This document shows positions 47,096 through 57,785 of a stretch of 64,000 bases of DNA, piece after piece. How positions within the stretch are numbered: position 1 is the first letter of the stretch; every line of letters starts with the position of its first letter. The position numbers and the translations under genes are program-made. Origin of the DNA: Rhizophagus irregularis (taxonomy: Eukaryota > Glomeromycota > Glomeromycetes > Glomerales > Glomeraceae); assembly GCF_026210795.1 (NCBI RefSeq), contig NC_089453.1:2501-66500 (forward strand), given 5' to 3'. The notes beneath the pieces were generated by a model. That model was not told where the DNA came from. It ran no database searches and saw nothing but the letters and a program-made list of their open reading frames with translations.

Positions 47096-47592
47096 GGATG
47101 CCAGATTTTTTGTACAAATTAAATTTTTAAAGATATTTGGATTTTTGTACAAATCTATCATTCCAGACTTACAACGATTTCCGTTTCCTAGTTTAAAACT
47201 TTACAACTTACACTTAAGAAGAATCTAGAGTGTCAAAATATATCTTTATTTGATTCCAACTATTTTTTGTCAAAAATTCTTTGTAAAGCCAAATAATATA
47301 AACGTACTATACTTATTTTCATTTTATAAGAAGGTTTCAAGTGTTTATAACTTCTGGATTCCTTTTCCAATAGCCAGATTTCTTTGTAATATGTTTAAAC
47401 AAGACCTGAAAAATCAATTTTTTTTATCATCCTTCGCTATTAAATTTTTTGTGGCACAATTAAAATAAATTAGTACAGCTATTACATGTACAATACATAT
47501 GATATTCAGCCAATAAAATACATATCTATATACAAACAATTATGTTAGTATTATGTCATTTAAAAATTACTAGAAAATGTGAATTTTAGTTA

Positions 47593-48336
47593 GGGGCATG
47601 CCAGAAATCAGCTGATTTCTCTCAATTAGCCTTAACCCCACCCCACCTAATTGAAATCTGATTGGCTAAAAAAATTATTACTATTAAATATTAAATATTA
47701 TATATAATAATTAGTATTATATAATTATTTTGGCTTCTAGTAATTCAATTTGAACAAACTTTTTTTTGTTTTGTAAACCTAGACTTTTAAAGCTAAATGA
47801 GTGCTATAAATTAAAAAAAAGTTTATTAAAATTGGATCACTAGAAGTTAAAATAATTGCATTATAATAATTATTATAATATAAATTATAAATACAATTAT
47901 CTTGGCTTCTAGTAATTCAATTTGAACAAACTTTTTTTTGTTTTGTAAAGCTATATTTGTAAATTAAATGAGTGCTATAAAACAAAAAAAAGTTTATTAA
48001 AATTGGATCATTAGAAGTCAAGATAATTGCATTATAATAATTATTATAATGTAAATACAATTATCTTGGCTTTTAGTAATTCAATTTAAACAAATTTTTT
48101 TTTGTTTTGTAAAGCTAGATTTTTAAAGCTAAATGAGAGCTATAAATTAAAAAAAAAGTTTATTAAAATTAAATCACTAGAAGTCAAGATAATTGCATTA
48201 TAATAATTATATATAAAAATAATTAAATTACTTATATTTATATTTAAATATATAAATGTCACGTGATATATATAAACCTGATCTGAAGCTTAACTCCCCC
48301 CACCCCCTTTCAAATCAGCTGATTTCTGGCATGCCC
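47593..48336. mobile_element. Harbinger-like MITE with three internal hairpins
   Basis: Inverted ends GGGCATGCCAGAAATCAGCT and its complement, flanked by TTA on both sides (47,590-47,592 and 48,337-48,339). The interior has three tandem units of about 165-180 bp starting near 47,725, 47,895 and 48,058. Each is a hairpin from GGCTTCTAGTAATTCAATTT to ATTGGATCACTAGAAG. Confidence 0.85.
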
Positions 48337-48454
48337 TTATTTATTATGGTGTCATAACAGATAATTTATTAAATAAAAAACTAAAAATAATATATATGCT
48401 GATCATTATGTAATTATTTAAAAATTGGAAAGCCTGCTATGTTGTTATCTTGAA

Positions 48455-50420
48455 TTTTGATAGTAGAAAAAACAGGTAAATATCTTTATAATAAGCTCAT
48501 TACACTTTCTTTCCATTATTATATTTAAATTTATTGAAATAGGTTCAGGAAAATAAAAGTACTCTGGATAACTAGAGATGTGATCTGGATGAAATTTTAC
48601 AATCCGTGATCTGCCCAGATCAATCCGGATTATCATAGGATTAAATCTGAATAATCTGGATTAACTTCAAATTTTGGGTATCTTGGCACCTAACGATCGT
48701 ATAGAGATGCACTATAGCTCATTCGAATCGTTGCAATGAGACAATTCGAATGAGCTATAATACATTTTTATACGATCACTGGATGCCGAGATAATTGGCA
48801 AAATGTGAAACATTGGCATTTTTATTTTACGATTATACAAAATTTTACATTTTGCCAAATATCTCGGCATCTAGTAATAATACAGAGATGCACAATAGCT
48901 CATTCGAGTCGTCTTAATGCAACGATTCGAATGAGCTATTGTGTATTCCTGTACAATCGTTGGATGCTGAGATATTTGGCAAACCGTCAAAAATCGGTAG
49001 TATCGTAAATAAAAAATGCTGATGTTTCACGTTTTGCTGAATGTCTCGGTATCCAATGATTTTACAGGGATGCACTGTAGCTCATTCGAATCGTTGCATT
49101 GAGACGATTCGAATGAGCTATTGTGCATCTCTGTACGATCACTGGATGCCGAGATATTCGGCAAAACGTAAAATTTTGCATAATCGTAAAATGAAAATGC
49201 TGATGTTTGATGTTTTGCCGAATATCTCGGCATCCAGTGATCGTACAAAAATGCACAATGGCTTATTCAAATCGTCTCATTATGATGATTCGAATGAGCT
49301 ATTGTGCATCTCTGTACGATTATTGAATGCTGTTTCAGATTAAAATGGATATCCTTAATCCATCCAGATGCATCCATTATCTATTTGGATCGGATGGATT
49401 GGCAGATAATCCAAATTTTTGGATTTTGGATCGCATCTTTATGGATAACATGCTTATCAGAGACAACAATGATTCTTTTGAAGCTTTAGCCTATATGGTA
49501 AGCAGTTGAAAAATTATGTTTTGAATATTCTGAAAATATACTGTATATAGGATCCTGTCACGAATAGTTGTCAAGCAAAAACAATGTTTATTGATGAAGT
49601 TCAATATTCCATTATTGACACGCCCAGGTTCTTTGATAGCCAAACTTCTACAGAATAAATACAAAAGCATATTATTGATTATTTTTTATGATGCGCTTGC
49701 GGAATAAAGGCTATCTTAATTATTTTCAGTATATAGCTAACAGTTGTATCTTACATCTGTCTAGCTAACAATGAAACTACTTTTAATTTTACATTATTTT
49801 ACTTGATTTACTTTACAGAAGCGACTTGGCTTATACATGAACAACTCAAAACCTTAAAACTGATAAAAAATTTTTTTGAAAATGATGCACTAAGAGAATA
49901 TGCTATAGTTGTATTATCCAGACCTAATAGTAGTCAAATGGATAATCCAGAAAAAATGAAATGTATTTGGAATATAAAATTTACCAATTTTGTTGAAATG
50001 TTAAATAGTCGTTAGGGGATTTCTCTTAACCCCAACTTTAGTTTTAATCTAAACTATGGAGTTTATTTAAATGAGATCAAACGGCTTATTGCTCTTATAC
50101 CGGGAGTCTATGCTTCAGAAAAAGCTACAGAGATTTGGCAACAATACATCGCTAATGTGTGTCAAGTACAAGAAGATAAAAAAGCAGCAAAAAAAGAATA
50201 CGAAGAAAATTTACAAAATGAAGGGAAGGCCACTGCTAACAAAAAATAGGAGAATGAAGTGAGAAAGATTAAGAAAGACTATGATAAAAAGCAACATAAA
50301 TTACTCGTAATAAGTCTTGCAACTGGAGCCTTCAGTGGAAGTTTAGCATACTTTTTAACATTCTTATATCCTAAAACGTGTATTTTTATGGCTGTATTGT
50401 ATATATTTCAAGGCAGTTAA
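48455..50420 (+). pseudogene. AIG1/IAN-type GTPase gene, broken
   Basis: The P-loop is assembled across an intron: ILIVEKTG, then GSGK, then STLDN after a 4-base insertion that breaks the frame. After the MITE (48,573-49,441) the frame continues NMLIRDNNDSFEALAYM. A further exon reads VTNSCQAKTMFIDEVQYSII + DTPRFFDSQ (G3 motif DTPxFFDS), followed by a stop. The exon from about 49,818 reads EATWLIHEQLKTLKLIKNFF and EYAIVVLSRPNSSQ, then helices, then two hydrophobic segments near the C-terminus (50,320-50,417, VISLATGAFSGSLAYFLTFL), suggesting membrane anchoring. Layout matches AIG1-type GTPases expanded in Rhizophagus. Several stops and the MITE make it non-functional. Confidence 0.7.
48573..49441. 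mobile_element. hAT-type MITE with tandem perfect hairpins
   Basis: Ends TAGAGATGTGATC and the complement of TAAAGATGCGATC, with an exact 8-bp duplication TGGATAAC (48,565-48,572 and 49,442-49,449). The interior (48,680-49,330) holds about five hairpins of 110-130 bp made of GGCATCCAGTGATCGTACAG, ATGCACAATAGCTCATTCGA and their complements. It interrupts the AIG1-like gene just after the P-loop. Confidence 0.9.
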
Positions 50421-52080
50421 CTTAATAACGAGCGAAATTTTTTCAGTCGTATTAGAAATTTATTTTATTAATCAATATATAATACATTTGGGTATTGTGG
50501 ATGTGTATGACTGTATGTACAGTGGGTTGGCAAAATAAAAAAAAGTTTCTATTCGTATTCGCTTAACAGAACTCTTTTGGATTATTGCATCGTATAGTCA
50601 TCAATGTGGGCTGAGGTATAAACCACTCAAGTTTACCCAATTTTTTTTTGTTATTAGGACTAGTGTGGTTTACTAGTATTAACTAAAATATTATGACGAT
50701 AAAATAATGTTCTCAAGATCTTTTATTCAACTAGCCACAGTCATTGGTCATGATAATTGCGAAAAGAATAAATCATAAAATAATATGAGCATGCGTAATG
50801 TTTTTTGGTAGACAACAGAAATAATAGTTAATATACGGAAATGTAGACAATAAGCAATTATGGATAACAAAAAATTTTCGTGTTCGATATTTGTATTCTG
50901 TATAAAGTTATTCCATTTGATATACATCATTTGTAAAAATCATCTTTTGGAAATGATCAACTATATTGCGTATCGTTATAGTTATTCCATTCGATATACA
51001 TCATTTGTAAAAATCATCTTTTTGGAAATGATCAACTATATTGCGTATCATTATATAGTTATTTCTGCATGGATAACTATTTTCTAAATTATAACGCCAT
51101 ATCAATTATAATTGAAAATGAAATTTCAGGATGTTCTTATTCACCATATCATTTGTATATAAAAACAATAGGACTTTCAGATAATATCAAACATATTCAT
51201 CAAATTACGGATCAATAGATGAAAGTTTTGAATAAACATTTTTCTTTTATGGAGACTGCAATAGACAGTTAAATGATCTAGAGACTCAGGTGAAATTATT
51301 GGGCACCTTTCGAGATTACATAAAATTTATTTCTTAGCCTAAGAGTAGAAGGGGAATTAGAAATAGGTGAATGGTATGAAGCAAAAATGCTTTCTTTGAG
51401 AGATTATTTCTTAAAACTAGGATCTTGAATTACAGTGGTGAGCATTATTTTTTGGAAAAAGAAAGAGGCAAAATATGTAAAAAAATGCATTAAAAACTGT
51501 CTAATATGCCAGATTCATCATTCCAAATAATTTTGATCACCACTGTAGATAAAAGTGATAATGGGATCAAAAAATTAGGGAATTTGAGCTTTACCTGAAA
51601 TGAGAGACAAAAAGTAATAAAGTATTTCACGATTAATAAGAAAATATAGAACTGGCAAAAATATTATTAAAGAACAACTCCTGTAAAAGACAGGATCGTT
51701 ATTAAAAGTTCTTGATAAGAAATAAGTCCGGTGAGAGTTTCGTTTACTTCTATTTTCTTTCTTTGATAGAAAAGACGTACATTTATTAACGTACTTATTA
51801 TTATAATAAAAATTGTCTTAGCATAGAAATATTGATGTTAATAGTTAGATATCATTCGAGTTAATTCATTTAAATGAAGGGAAACTGTGTTTCATAGAAG
51901 CGAAATATTTTGTTTTTAATGGGACGATATAATTGTCCGTATCCCATAGATAAAAATTTGTACATTACTCAGGTCATGGAGCAAAGATATCTACCGCAAT
52001 TTCTACTATATACCATAAAATGTAGATTAATGTATGATATCGCAACTTCTTAAAAAATGTTTATATATTATTACACAACT
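50421..52080. other. No intact gene
   Basis: AT-rich spacer with an imperfect direct repeat near 50,920-51,060 (about 75 bp, GTTATTCCATTYGATATACA). Coding scraps from 51,080 on are too broken to assign. Confidence 0.45.
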
Positions 52081-52084
52081 AATC

Positions 52085-52324
52085 TACAAATATCTTGAAG
52101 ACAAAGATCTTACTATTATAGCTTTACAGGCTGATTTTAATGCAATTATGGAATGACATAACTATTTTTATATTTAACGACTATTTAAATTACAGCAGTA
52201 TAATACAAAAGTTGCTAGACCTTATGTACTGTTAGAATGTTTGAATGCAGATTTATGTGATAACCCTTCACCTAAACTGGTTAAGAAAAAGAAGAAAAAG
52301 AAACAAAACAAAAAGACTGTTTAG
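52085..52324 (+). pseudogene. 3' end of an unrecognised gene
   Basis: A block reading IYKYLEDKDLTIIALQADFN is followed, across a probable intron ending at an ACAG acceptor near 52,194, by a final exon TKVARPYVLLECLNADLCDN with a Lys-rich terminus and TAG at about 52,322. The basic tail could be a nuclear signal. No domain known; the upstream parts are lost. Confidence 0.35.
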
Positions 52325-53509
52325 TCTGATTATCATTATTGACTTGGAATTAAAGAATATTTGCTTTTTGCGTTGTAGAATACTAGGATGGTGAGTTTGA
52401 ATCACGTGATTTGTTTTAAATCTGACGTTACCTCTAATAGGATTATATATATAATTTGTAACTAACTGTGGATTCTTATTTTAAATTTTAGTTATTTTAT
52501 GTTTATCTCTCTGCTTTTTGACTTTTCATTTAGTTTTCAATTTTCGTTATTTCCCTATAAAAAATTTTTATTCAGCACACTCCGATTTTTTTCCAAATGG
52601 TTTGAAAATGTTCCGAATATTACTGAAAATATTCCGATTATATTGCGAATGTTGTTTTAGTCAAATTTTAGGAATTTAACATAAATGAAAATTTCTAGAA
52701 ATATTCCGAAAATAATCTAGTTTTATATTTAAATTGAAAATACTCTGGAAAACAATTTCATGTAGATCACTTAATAAATTAGTTAAATTAAAAAGTTTAT
52801 CAATATAAGTGGACGCGTTTAAAAACATGTATATAAGTTTAAAAAACGCGTTTAGCTTTAATCTATAAAAAAAATAAGCTCGCAATAAATGATCATTGAA
52901 GTATAAAAGTATAAATAAAAGCGTATCTTTGCTTTTTAGAACTTAATTCTTATTATTTTTTTTTTAATATTACTACTACAATAATATTTATAAAATATTC
53001 AAAAAAATAAAAAAATTAACATATTAACGGTAAATATAAAATTATAACAGTAAGTAATATTATTTGAGTAGTAGTTCGAGGATAAAGATTTATTGAAATT
53101 TTTAAATATTCTGAATTTACCATAACATTACTTTTATTTAGATATTATAACAAATTTAGAATAAGCTGCTATGATATGATAATCGCCAACTCCAACGCCT
53201 ATTTCTACTGTTATACCATCAAATACTCCTACAGCAGACATTATAATTAAATACAAAAAATGTTTCAAATATAAGATTAGTGATAAAATTATATTAGTGA
53301 TATTAATAATACGGTAATTGTTAGTTTCCATGTGGTTTAATACAAAATCCTATTACTAAAGAAGAATGAAAAAATGGAAAAAATTATATGACCAAAAGAG
53401 GACTGGAAAGATTTTCTCTATTTATCATATGATACATATTGGACTTATCGGGCAAGTATTAATTTTACATTTTGAGAAGTCTTCGTGATAACTGAAGCTA
53501 AGTGCTATT

Positions 53510-54230
53510 TGTGAAAAAGGAAAATATGCATCAGAACAAACTTTGGGTAAAATTCAAAATGTCATTAATAATGTAAGTTATATATTTATATCATCCATAT
53601 TCTTAAACCTAACTAACTTTCTAAACTGTTATTTAGTTTAAAACCGATTTTCCAACATTTCCTATTGACTTTGTTTTGCAAAAAATGACTGAAGATATCA
53701 TTGGAAATTAGGGTAATTATTTAGTACGTTATTATTATGTACAATTTTATCTGATATTAATATAAATTTTATAGCTGAAACTGAACGCAAGAGAAAAGTT
53801 AAAGAAGCTCATTTACAAGGTATTGATCCACCTTCCAAACGAAAAAATATCACTCCCCTAATCTAAAACTCAAGAAAACAAGGCCAAATTCACGAGCACC
53901 AATTCCTGATAAATCATCATCAAGTATTGATATTAATGTCCAATTGTCCTCACCCGAAGTTATTAAAGAGAAATCTGCATCAATTCCTTCTAAACAATTA
54001 TTGAAGCATCTTCAAATGTAATTCTTACTGAAAGAAGAGCTGATGTTCAATTAGTAACTTCACAAATACAAGAGGTTTCAAGAAATTCCGGTAAATTTAT
54101 TTTTTGTTGGTGTTTATAATATTTATAATATTACAATTTATAATTTAATAAATATAGGAGGCAATAAAAGTTCAACTATAATGACGAGATCAAGTTTAAC
54201 AAAAGAAAAAAACAACTAATAACCAAATTG
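53510..54230 (+). pseudogene. Unrecognised multi-exon remnant
   Basis: Plus-strand blocks with GT..AG borders: KGKYASEQTLGKIQNVINN, then FPTFPIDFVLQKMTEDIIGN, then AETERKRKVKEAHLQGIDPP. After a frameshift a Ser/Pro-rich segment follows (NSRAPIPDKSSSSIDINVQL). It looks like the C-terminal part of a lineage-specific protein. No function can be given. Confidence 0.35.
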
Positions 54231-54239
54231 CTACTCGCA

Positions 54240-55729
54240 AAAATCAAAGAAAGCAAAAAGATAGAATATTATTATTCATATACTCATAGATAAGTACTTT
54301 CAGATAATATCTAGAAAATATAAATATAAATAAAAAGTACTTGTAATCTGTAATATTCAATAAAATTTTTTTCTGAGTACTTTCGGATAATATATATTGT
54401 AAAACATCTGACAATATTCCGGTTACATTCATAAAATTTACCGAGCAATTTCGGGTAAAATCTGTAATTATCATTCTGAAAAATGATCACTTTCCGTAGT
54501 AAAATCGGATAATAAAAATCGGAAAATTTTCGGAATACATAAACCAGATAAAAATCGGAATACATCCAAAAAAAATTTTTTATAGGGTTTGTATTTTGGG
54601 TTAGGTTTTATCTTTTGGTTTTTGTTAGCAGGGTGTTTTATTTTTATGGTTTGTATAAGTGGCCTTGTTAGCAAGCACTTAAATATGGAGTTTACCTGAA
54701 GCTTTCAGTCCTTGACTGTTAGTTTTTGGGTCTTTTCATTTTGTTAGGATTCCTCTGTTTCATGTTTTCTTATAAAATAAATAAAACTTGTGTCAGTCTT
54801 TCATCACTTTGCCATAAAAAAAAGAAGTATTATTTATCTTTTTTAAAGTAAAAATATCTGGAATATTTGATAGTTAAATTACAATAAAATTAGTTTATTA
54901 TTTTTATTATTCTACTTTAAATTAAGATATATATATATATTATATTTAGTTGTAAATGTTTTTAACTGAAATATATATTTTATAAGTTTGACTAAAATTA
55001 TATTAATTCCGGGTAGAATTAATTATAATCGCGATTGATTTTTCTAATGCATATTTTAGGTTTCACAGCGAAATCTATCAACCCTTGATATATCAAGATT
55101 GATACTCTTGCGTGACATTATTTTTTTTCGTTTTGTGGCTAATACATGCATGTTTATTTATTTACATGCTATAAATTATTATACACAGTAAATAATGTGG
55201 AGTATTTATATGTGTAAAATCACGCCAAAATCATATAATGCGTCACTTAATACTTTTTAATACAAGTTTTTTTTAAAGTAGATTTGGAGTGAGGGGGAAA
55301 TACTGCAACCAAAATACTAACAAAATGTTCACCCCACAAAAAAAAAATTACATAATTTATAATATGATATCATAATTTTTCTAATATATATAGTAAATAA
55401 AAAAAAAATGAAATGAAATTATATATATAAGGAGGAATCTAAATTTTTTTTTTCCTTTCTCTAAAAAAAAACATTTTTTATTTTATTAAATTTTTTTTTT
55501 AATTGACACCGTTATCTCATTTTATACAATATAATATATCTTTTGTTTTAGTGAAGAATTTTTTTCTTTTATTTAAAAGGTAAGTTCTGTACAATACATC
55601 CTTTTTTTAAACAAAAAGAAAAAAATTCGAGCAAAACAAAATATCTAAATAACAATTCTTTATATTAAAAATTTATATTGATAACAGGATAGATTTTTAA
55701 TACTTGTCTTAAAAATTTTGATAAGCAAA
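54240..55729. other. No gene seen; promoter side of next gene
   Basis: AT-rich spacer. 54,280-54,560 repeats TTTCGGATAATATAT-like words. C/T and T-rich tracts from 55,440 to 55,620 may mark the start region of the next gene. Confidence 0.4.
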
Positions 55730-56410
55730 ATGCGACCAATCCTAACGAACCTTTTAATAACATCATTTCCTTCTAACTCATTCCCAAATTCATCGACACC
55801 ACCATTAAATACACCAAGTTCAAGTCCATTACTACGTCCAACATCATCACCTATGACTCCAATAACACCACTAGTACTAAGCGACTCCACAACTACTGGT
55901 AATGGTGGTCATTATGAAAAAGAAGATTTCTTTTCTCATGAAGCAGGTTATTTCTTTCATAATCATAATGAAGAACTTTATACCACTTCGCCTTATTATT
56001 ATACCGAACAATCTTATAATAATAATAACTGTAACACTGCTATTCAACCACAAGTTACAGTTAATATAAATAATCCTTCCCCATTATCTTCTGGTGCCAC
56101 AACAAATTCTTTCAATACGTTTAATCCTAATTCGACTCCAGCAGCAAATAATTATGCGAATTATGCGTACAATCATCATCAGATGATGTCATCATTTTGT
56201 AATGATTATACTGCGCCGACATCACACTTCTCTCCTGGAATGGATTACAATCAACAATCTTATGATGGTAATAATAATATTAACTCCCCAAACTCACCAT
56301 ATAATACATTAGGGAATATGTATCTTAATGAACACATGCAAAATCAAGACGCACAGTTGCATGAAATGATTACTGGTCTTAGTAGAATGGATATAATAGA
56401 TTCTCTTTAA
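55730..56410 (+). CDS. Low-complexity Asn/Ser/Pro-rich protein
   Basis: A single exon, first ATG at 55,730, 226 aa. The N-terminus is Ser/Thr/Pro-rich (LNTPSSSPLLRPTSSPMTPI, with several S/T-P sites). The middle is Asn/Tyr/Gln/His-rich without charge clusters. The end is more ordered and acidic (MQNQDAQLHEMITGLSRMDI). No folded domain, signal peptide or membrane segment. Composition fits a disordered regulator, for example a transcription or RNA-binding cofactor, but this is only a guess. It is flanked by conserved genes and looks intact. Confidence 0.6.
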   Translation: MRPILTNLLITSFPSNSFPNSSTPPLNTPSSSPLLRPTSSPMTPITPLVLSDSTTTGNGGHYEKEDFFSHEAGYFFHNHNEELYTTSPYYYTEQSYNNNNCNTAIQPQVTVNINNPSPLSSGATTNSFNTFNPNSTPAANNYANYAYNHHQMMSSFCNDYTAPTSHFSPGMDYNQQSYDGNNNINSPNSPYNTLGNMYLNEHMQNQDAQLHEMITGLSRMDIIDSL

Positions 56411-56860
56411 GTTCATTGGAATCTATCAAATAGTAAAATATTTTTTTTAAAGAAAAAAAAAGAAAAAAAGACGAATATTAAATGTATTATTTGTACATAT
56501 TTAAAATTTAGAAATAAATGGTCATTTCTTTATAAATTGCATCAATCAAATTATTATTAAGTTCAAATAGTATATACTGTATAGTAAAATTTCAGAATTG
56601 TAAAAAATTAAAAGCCCATATGCCAAATTATCATAATCTAACATTCGCAATTAAAATATACGTTTATATTCATATTTCTCTTATAAATGTAATGCAGGTA
56701 TAACTTTTACCCAAAACTATAATAAACTATTGTCCCTCAAAGAAATAAATAATTTTTATAGTGATAAATTAATTTAAACTTAAGCCTCAACAAACAATTT
56801 TATTTTTAGGATAAAGATAAAAAAGATTATAGGAAGAGAAAATCAACTTACAAAATATTT

Positions 56861-57337
56861 TTATACGGTAATCGCTTGTTTTCCAGGTTCTACATTTGTT
56901 TCCTGATCATCATCTTGGAAATCCTCCTAAGGAAATATTTTGAAAATTTAATATATGCGAGAATATACTTAAATGATGAATTTCAAATTTACAATTACCG
57001 GATCATAAATAACTCGAACCATTAAAGAACAACTTGGGCATCTAGCTATATCCTCCCCATCCATTAAATCTGCCTAAAAGATCAAATAAATAAGTATATG
57101 TATTAAATAATAAAATTAGAAGAAAAGAAAACGCATAGTTACTATTGTTATTTCGAAGCGATCACCACATGGACATGGGTAATGATATGTTTTTGTCTCT
57201 TCGTCAAATTCAAAATCCTCTATAATAGACCAAAAGGTAAAAAAAAAAATTAATTGGATCAAAATAAACATAAAAATCCAAAAAAAGTAATTAGAAATAT
57301 TACCAATCTCTATTTCATCATAAAAAGAAAAGGTCAT
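56861..57337 (-). CDS. DPH3: Diphthamide biosynthesis protein 3 (CSL zinc finger)
   Basis: Four exons: 57,337-57,304, 57,219-57,143, 57,073-56,999 and 56,926-56,861. The three introns have GT..AG borders and the phases agree, giving 83 aa. It has the family hallmarks [48 protein letters not shown], with four zinc ligands Cys27, Cys29, Cys49 and Cys52. Dph3 (Kti11) is a small electron carrier: its Fe/Zn site donates electrons to the Dph1-Dph2 radical enzyme making diphthamide on elongation factor 2, and it partners Kti13 in the Elongator tRNA-modification route. The 83-aa length matches the family. It is intact and divergent from the ABC transporter gene. Confidence 0.95.
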
Positions 57338-57785
57338 TTTGTAATACGAAAAAAAAAGAAAAATATTTAGTACTGAGAAAAAAGAATAGTTTCGGCTTTT
57401 ATAACTAAATAATATCACGTGAAAATACCGTGACCGATCGCCTAAATCCTTTTTAATTTATTTTAAAACTTTTTTCCGATTCTTGATACTTTTTTTGTCA
57501 AGTAAAAGAAAGCCATTGAACGCTTATTTGGCTAGATAAACTTTCCAAATTTATAGGCGTCAACACAAAACGTCGAATATATAGATCTTCAAATTAAGTA
57601 ATTAAGTTAATTATATTTAGTATATCTGTGACACAATATGATCATCCTATAAATTTCAGAAAGTTTTATTTCTTTTATTTAAAAAGACGTTGAACGTCTC
57701 GTAAAAAAAATAACCCCTTTCAATCTTTTCAAATACTTCGACCATACTTTCTTAGGATTTATTATAAAAAAAAAAAAATAATTCC
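57338..57785. promoter_or_regulatory. Shared spacer between divergent DPH3 and ABC genes
   Basis: 448 bp between two start codons. A GTCACGGTATTTTCACGTGA stretch near 57,415-57,434 contains a CACGTGA E-box-like word. A/T-rich tracts and a C/T patch near 57,715-57,750 precede the ABC start. No canonical TATA box is certain. Confidence 0.4.

Noticed and set aside
57116-57418. 100-aa open frame with a hydrophobic segment on minus
   Set aside because: It is unspliced DPH3: the hydrophobic part is translation of the first intron.
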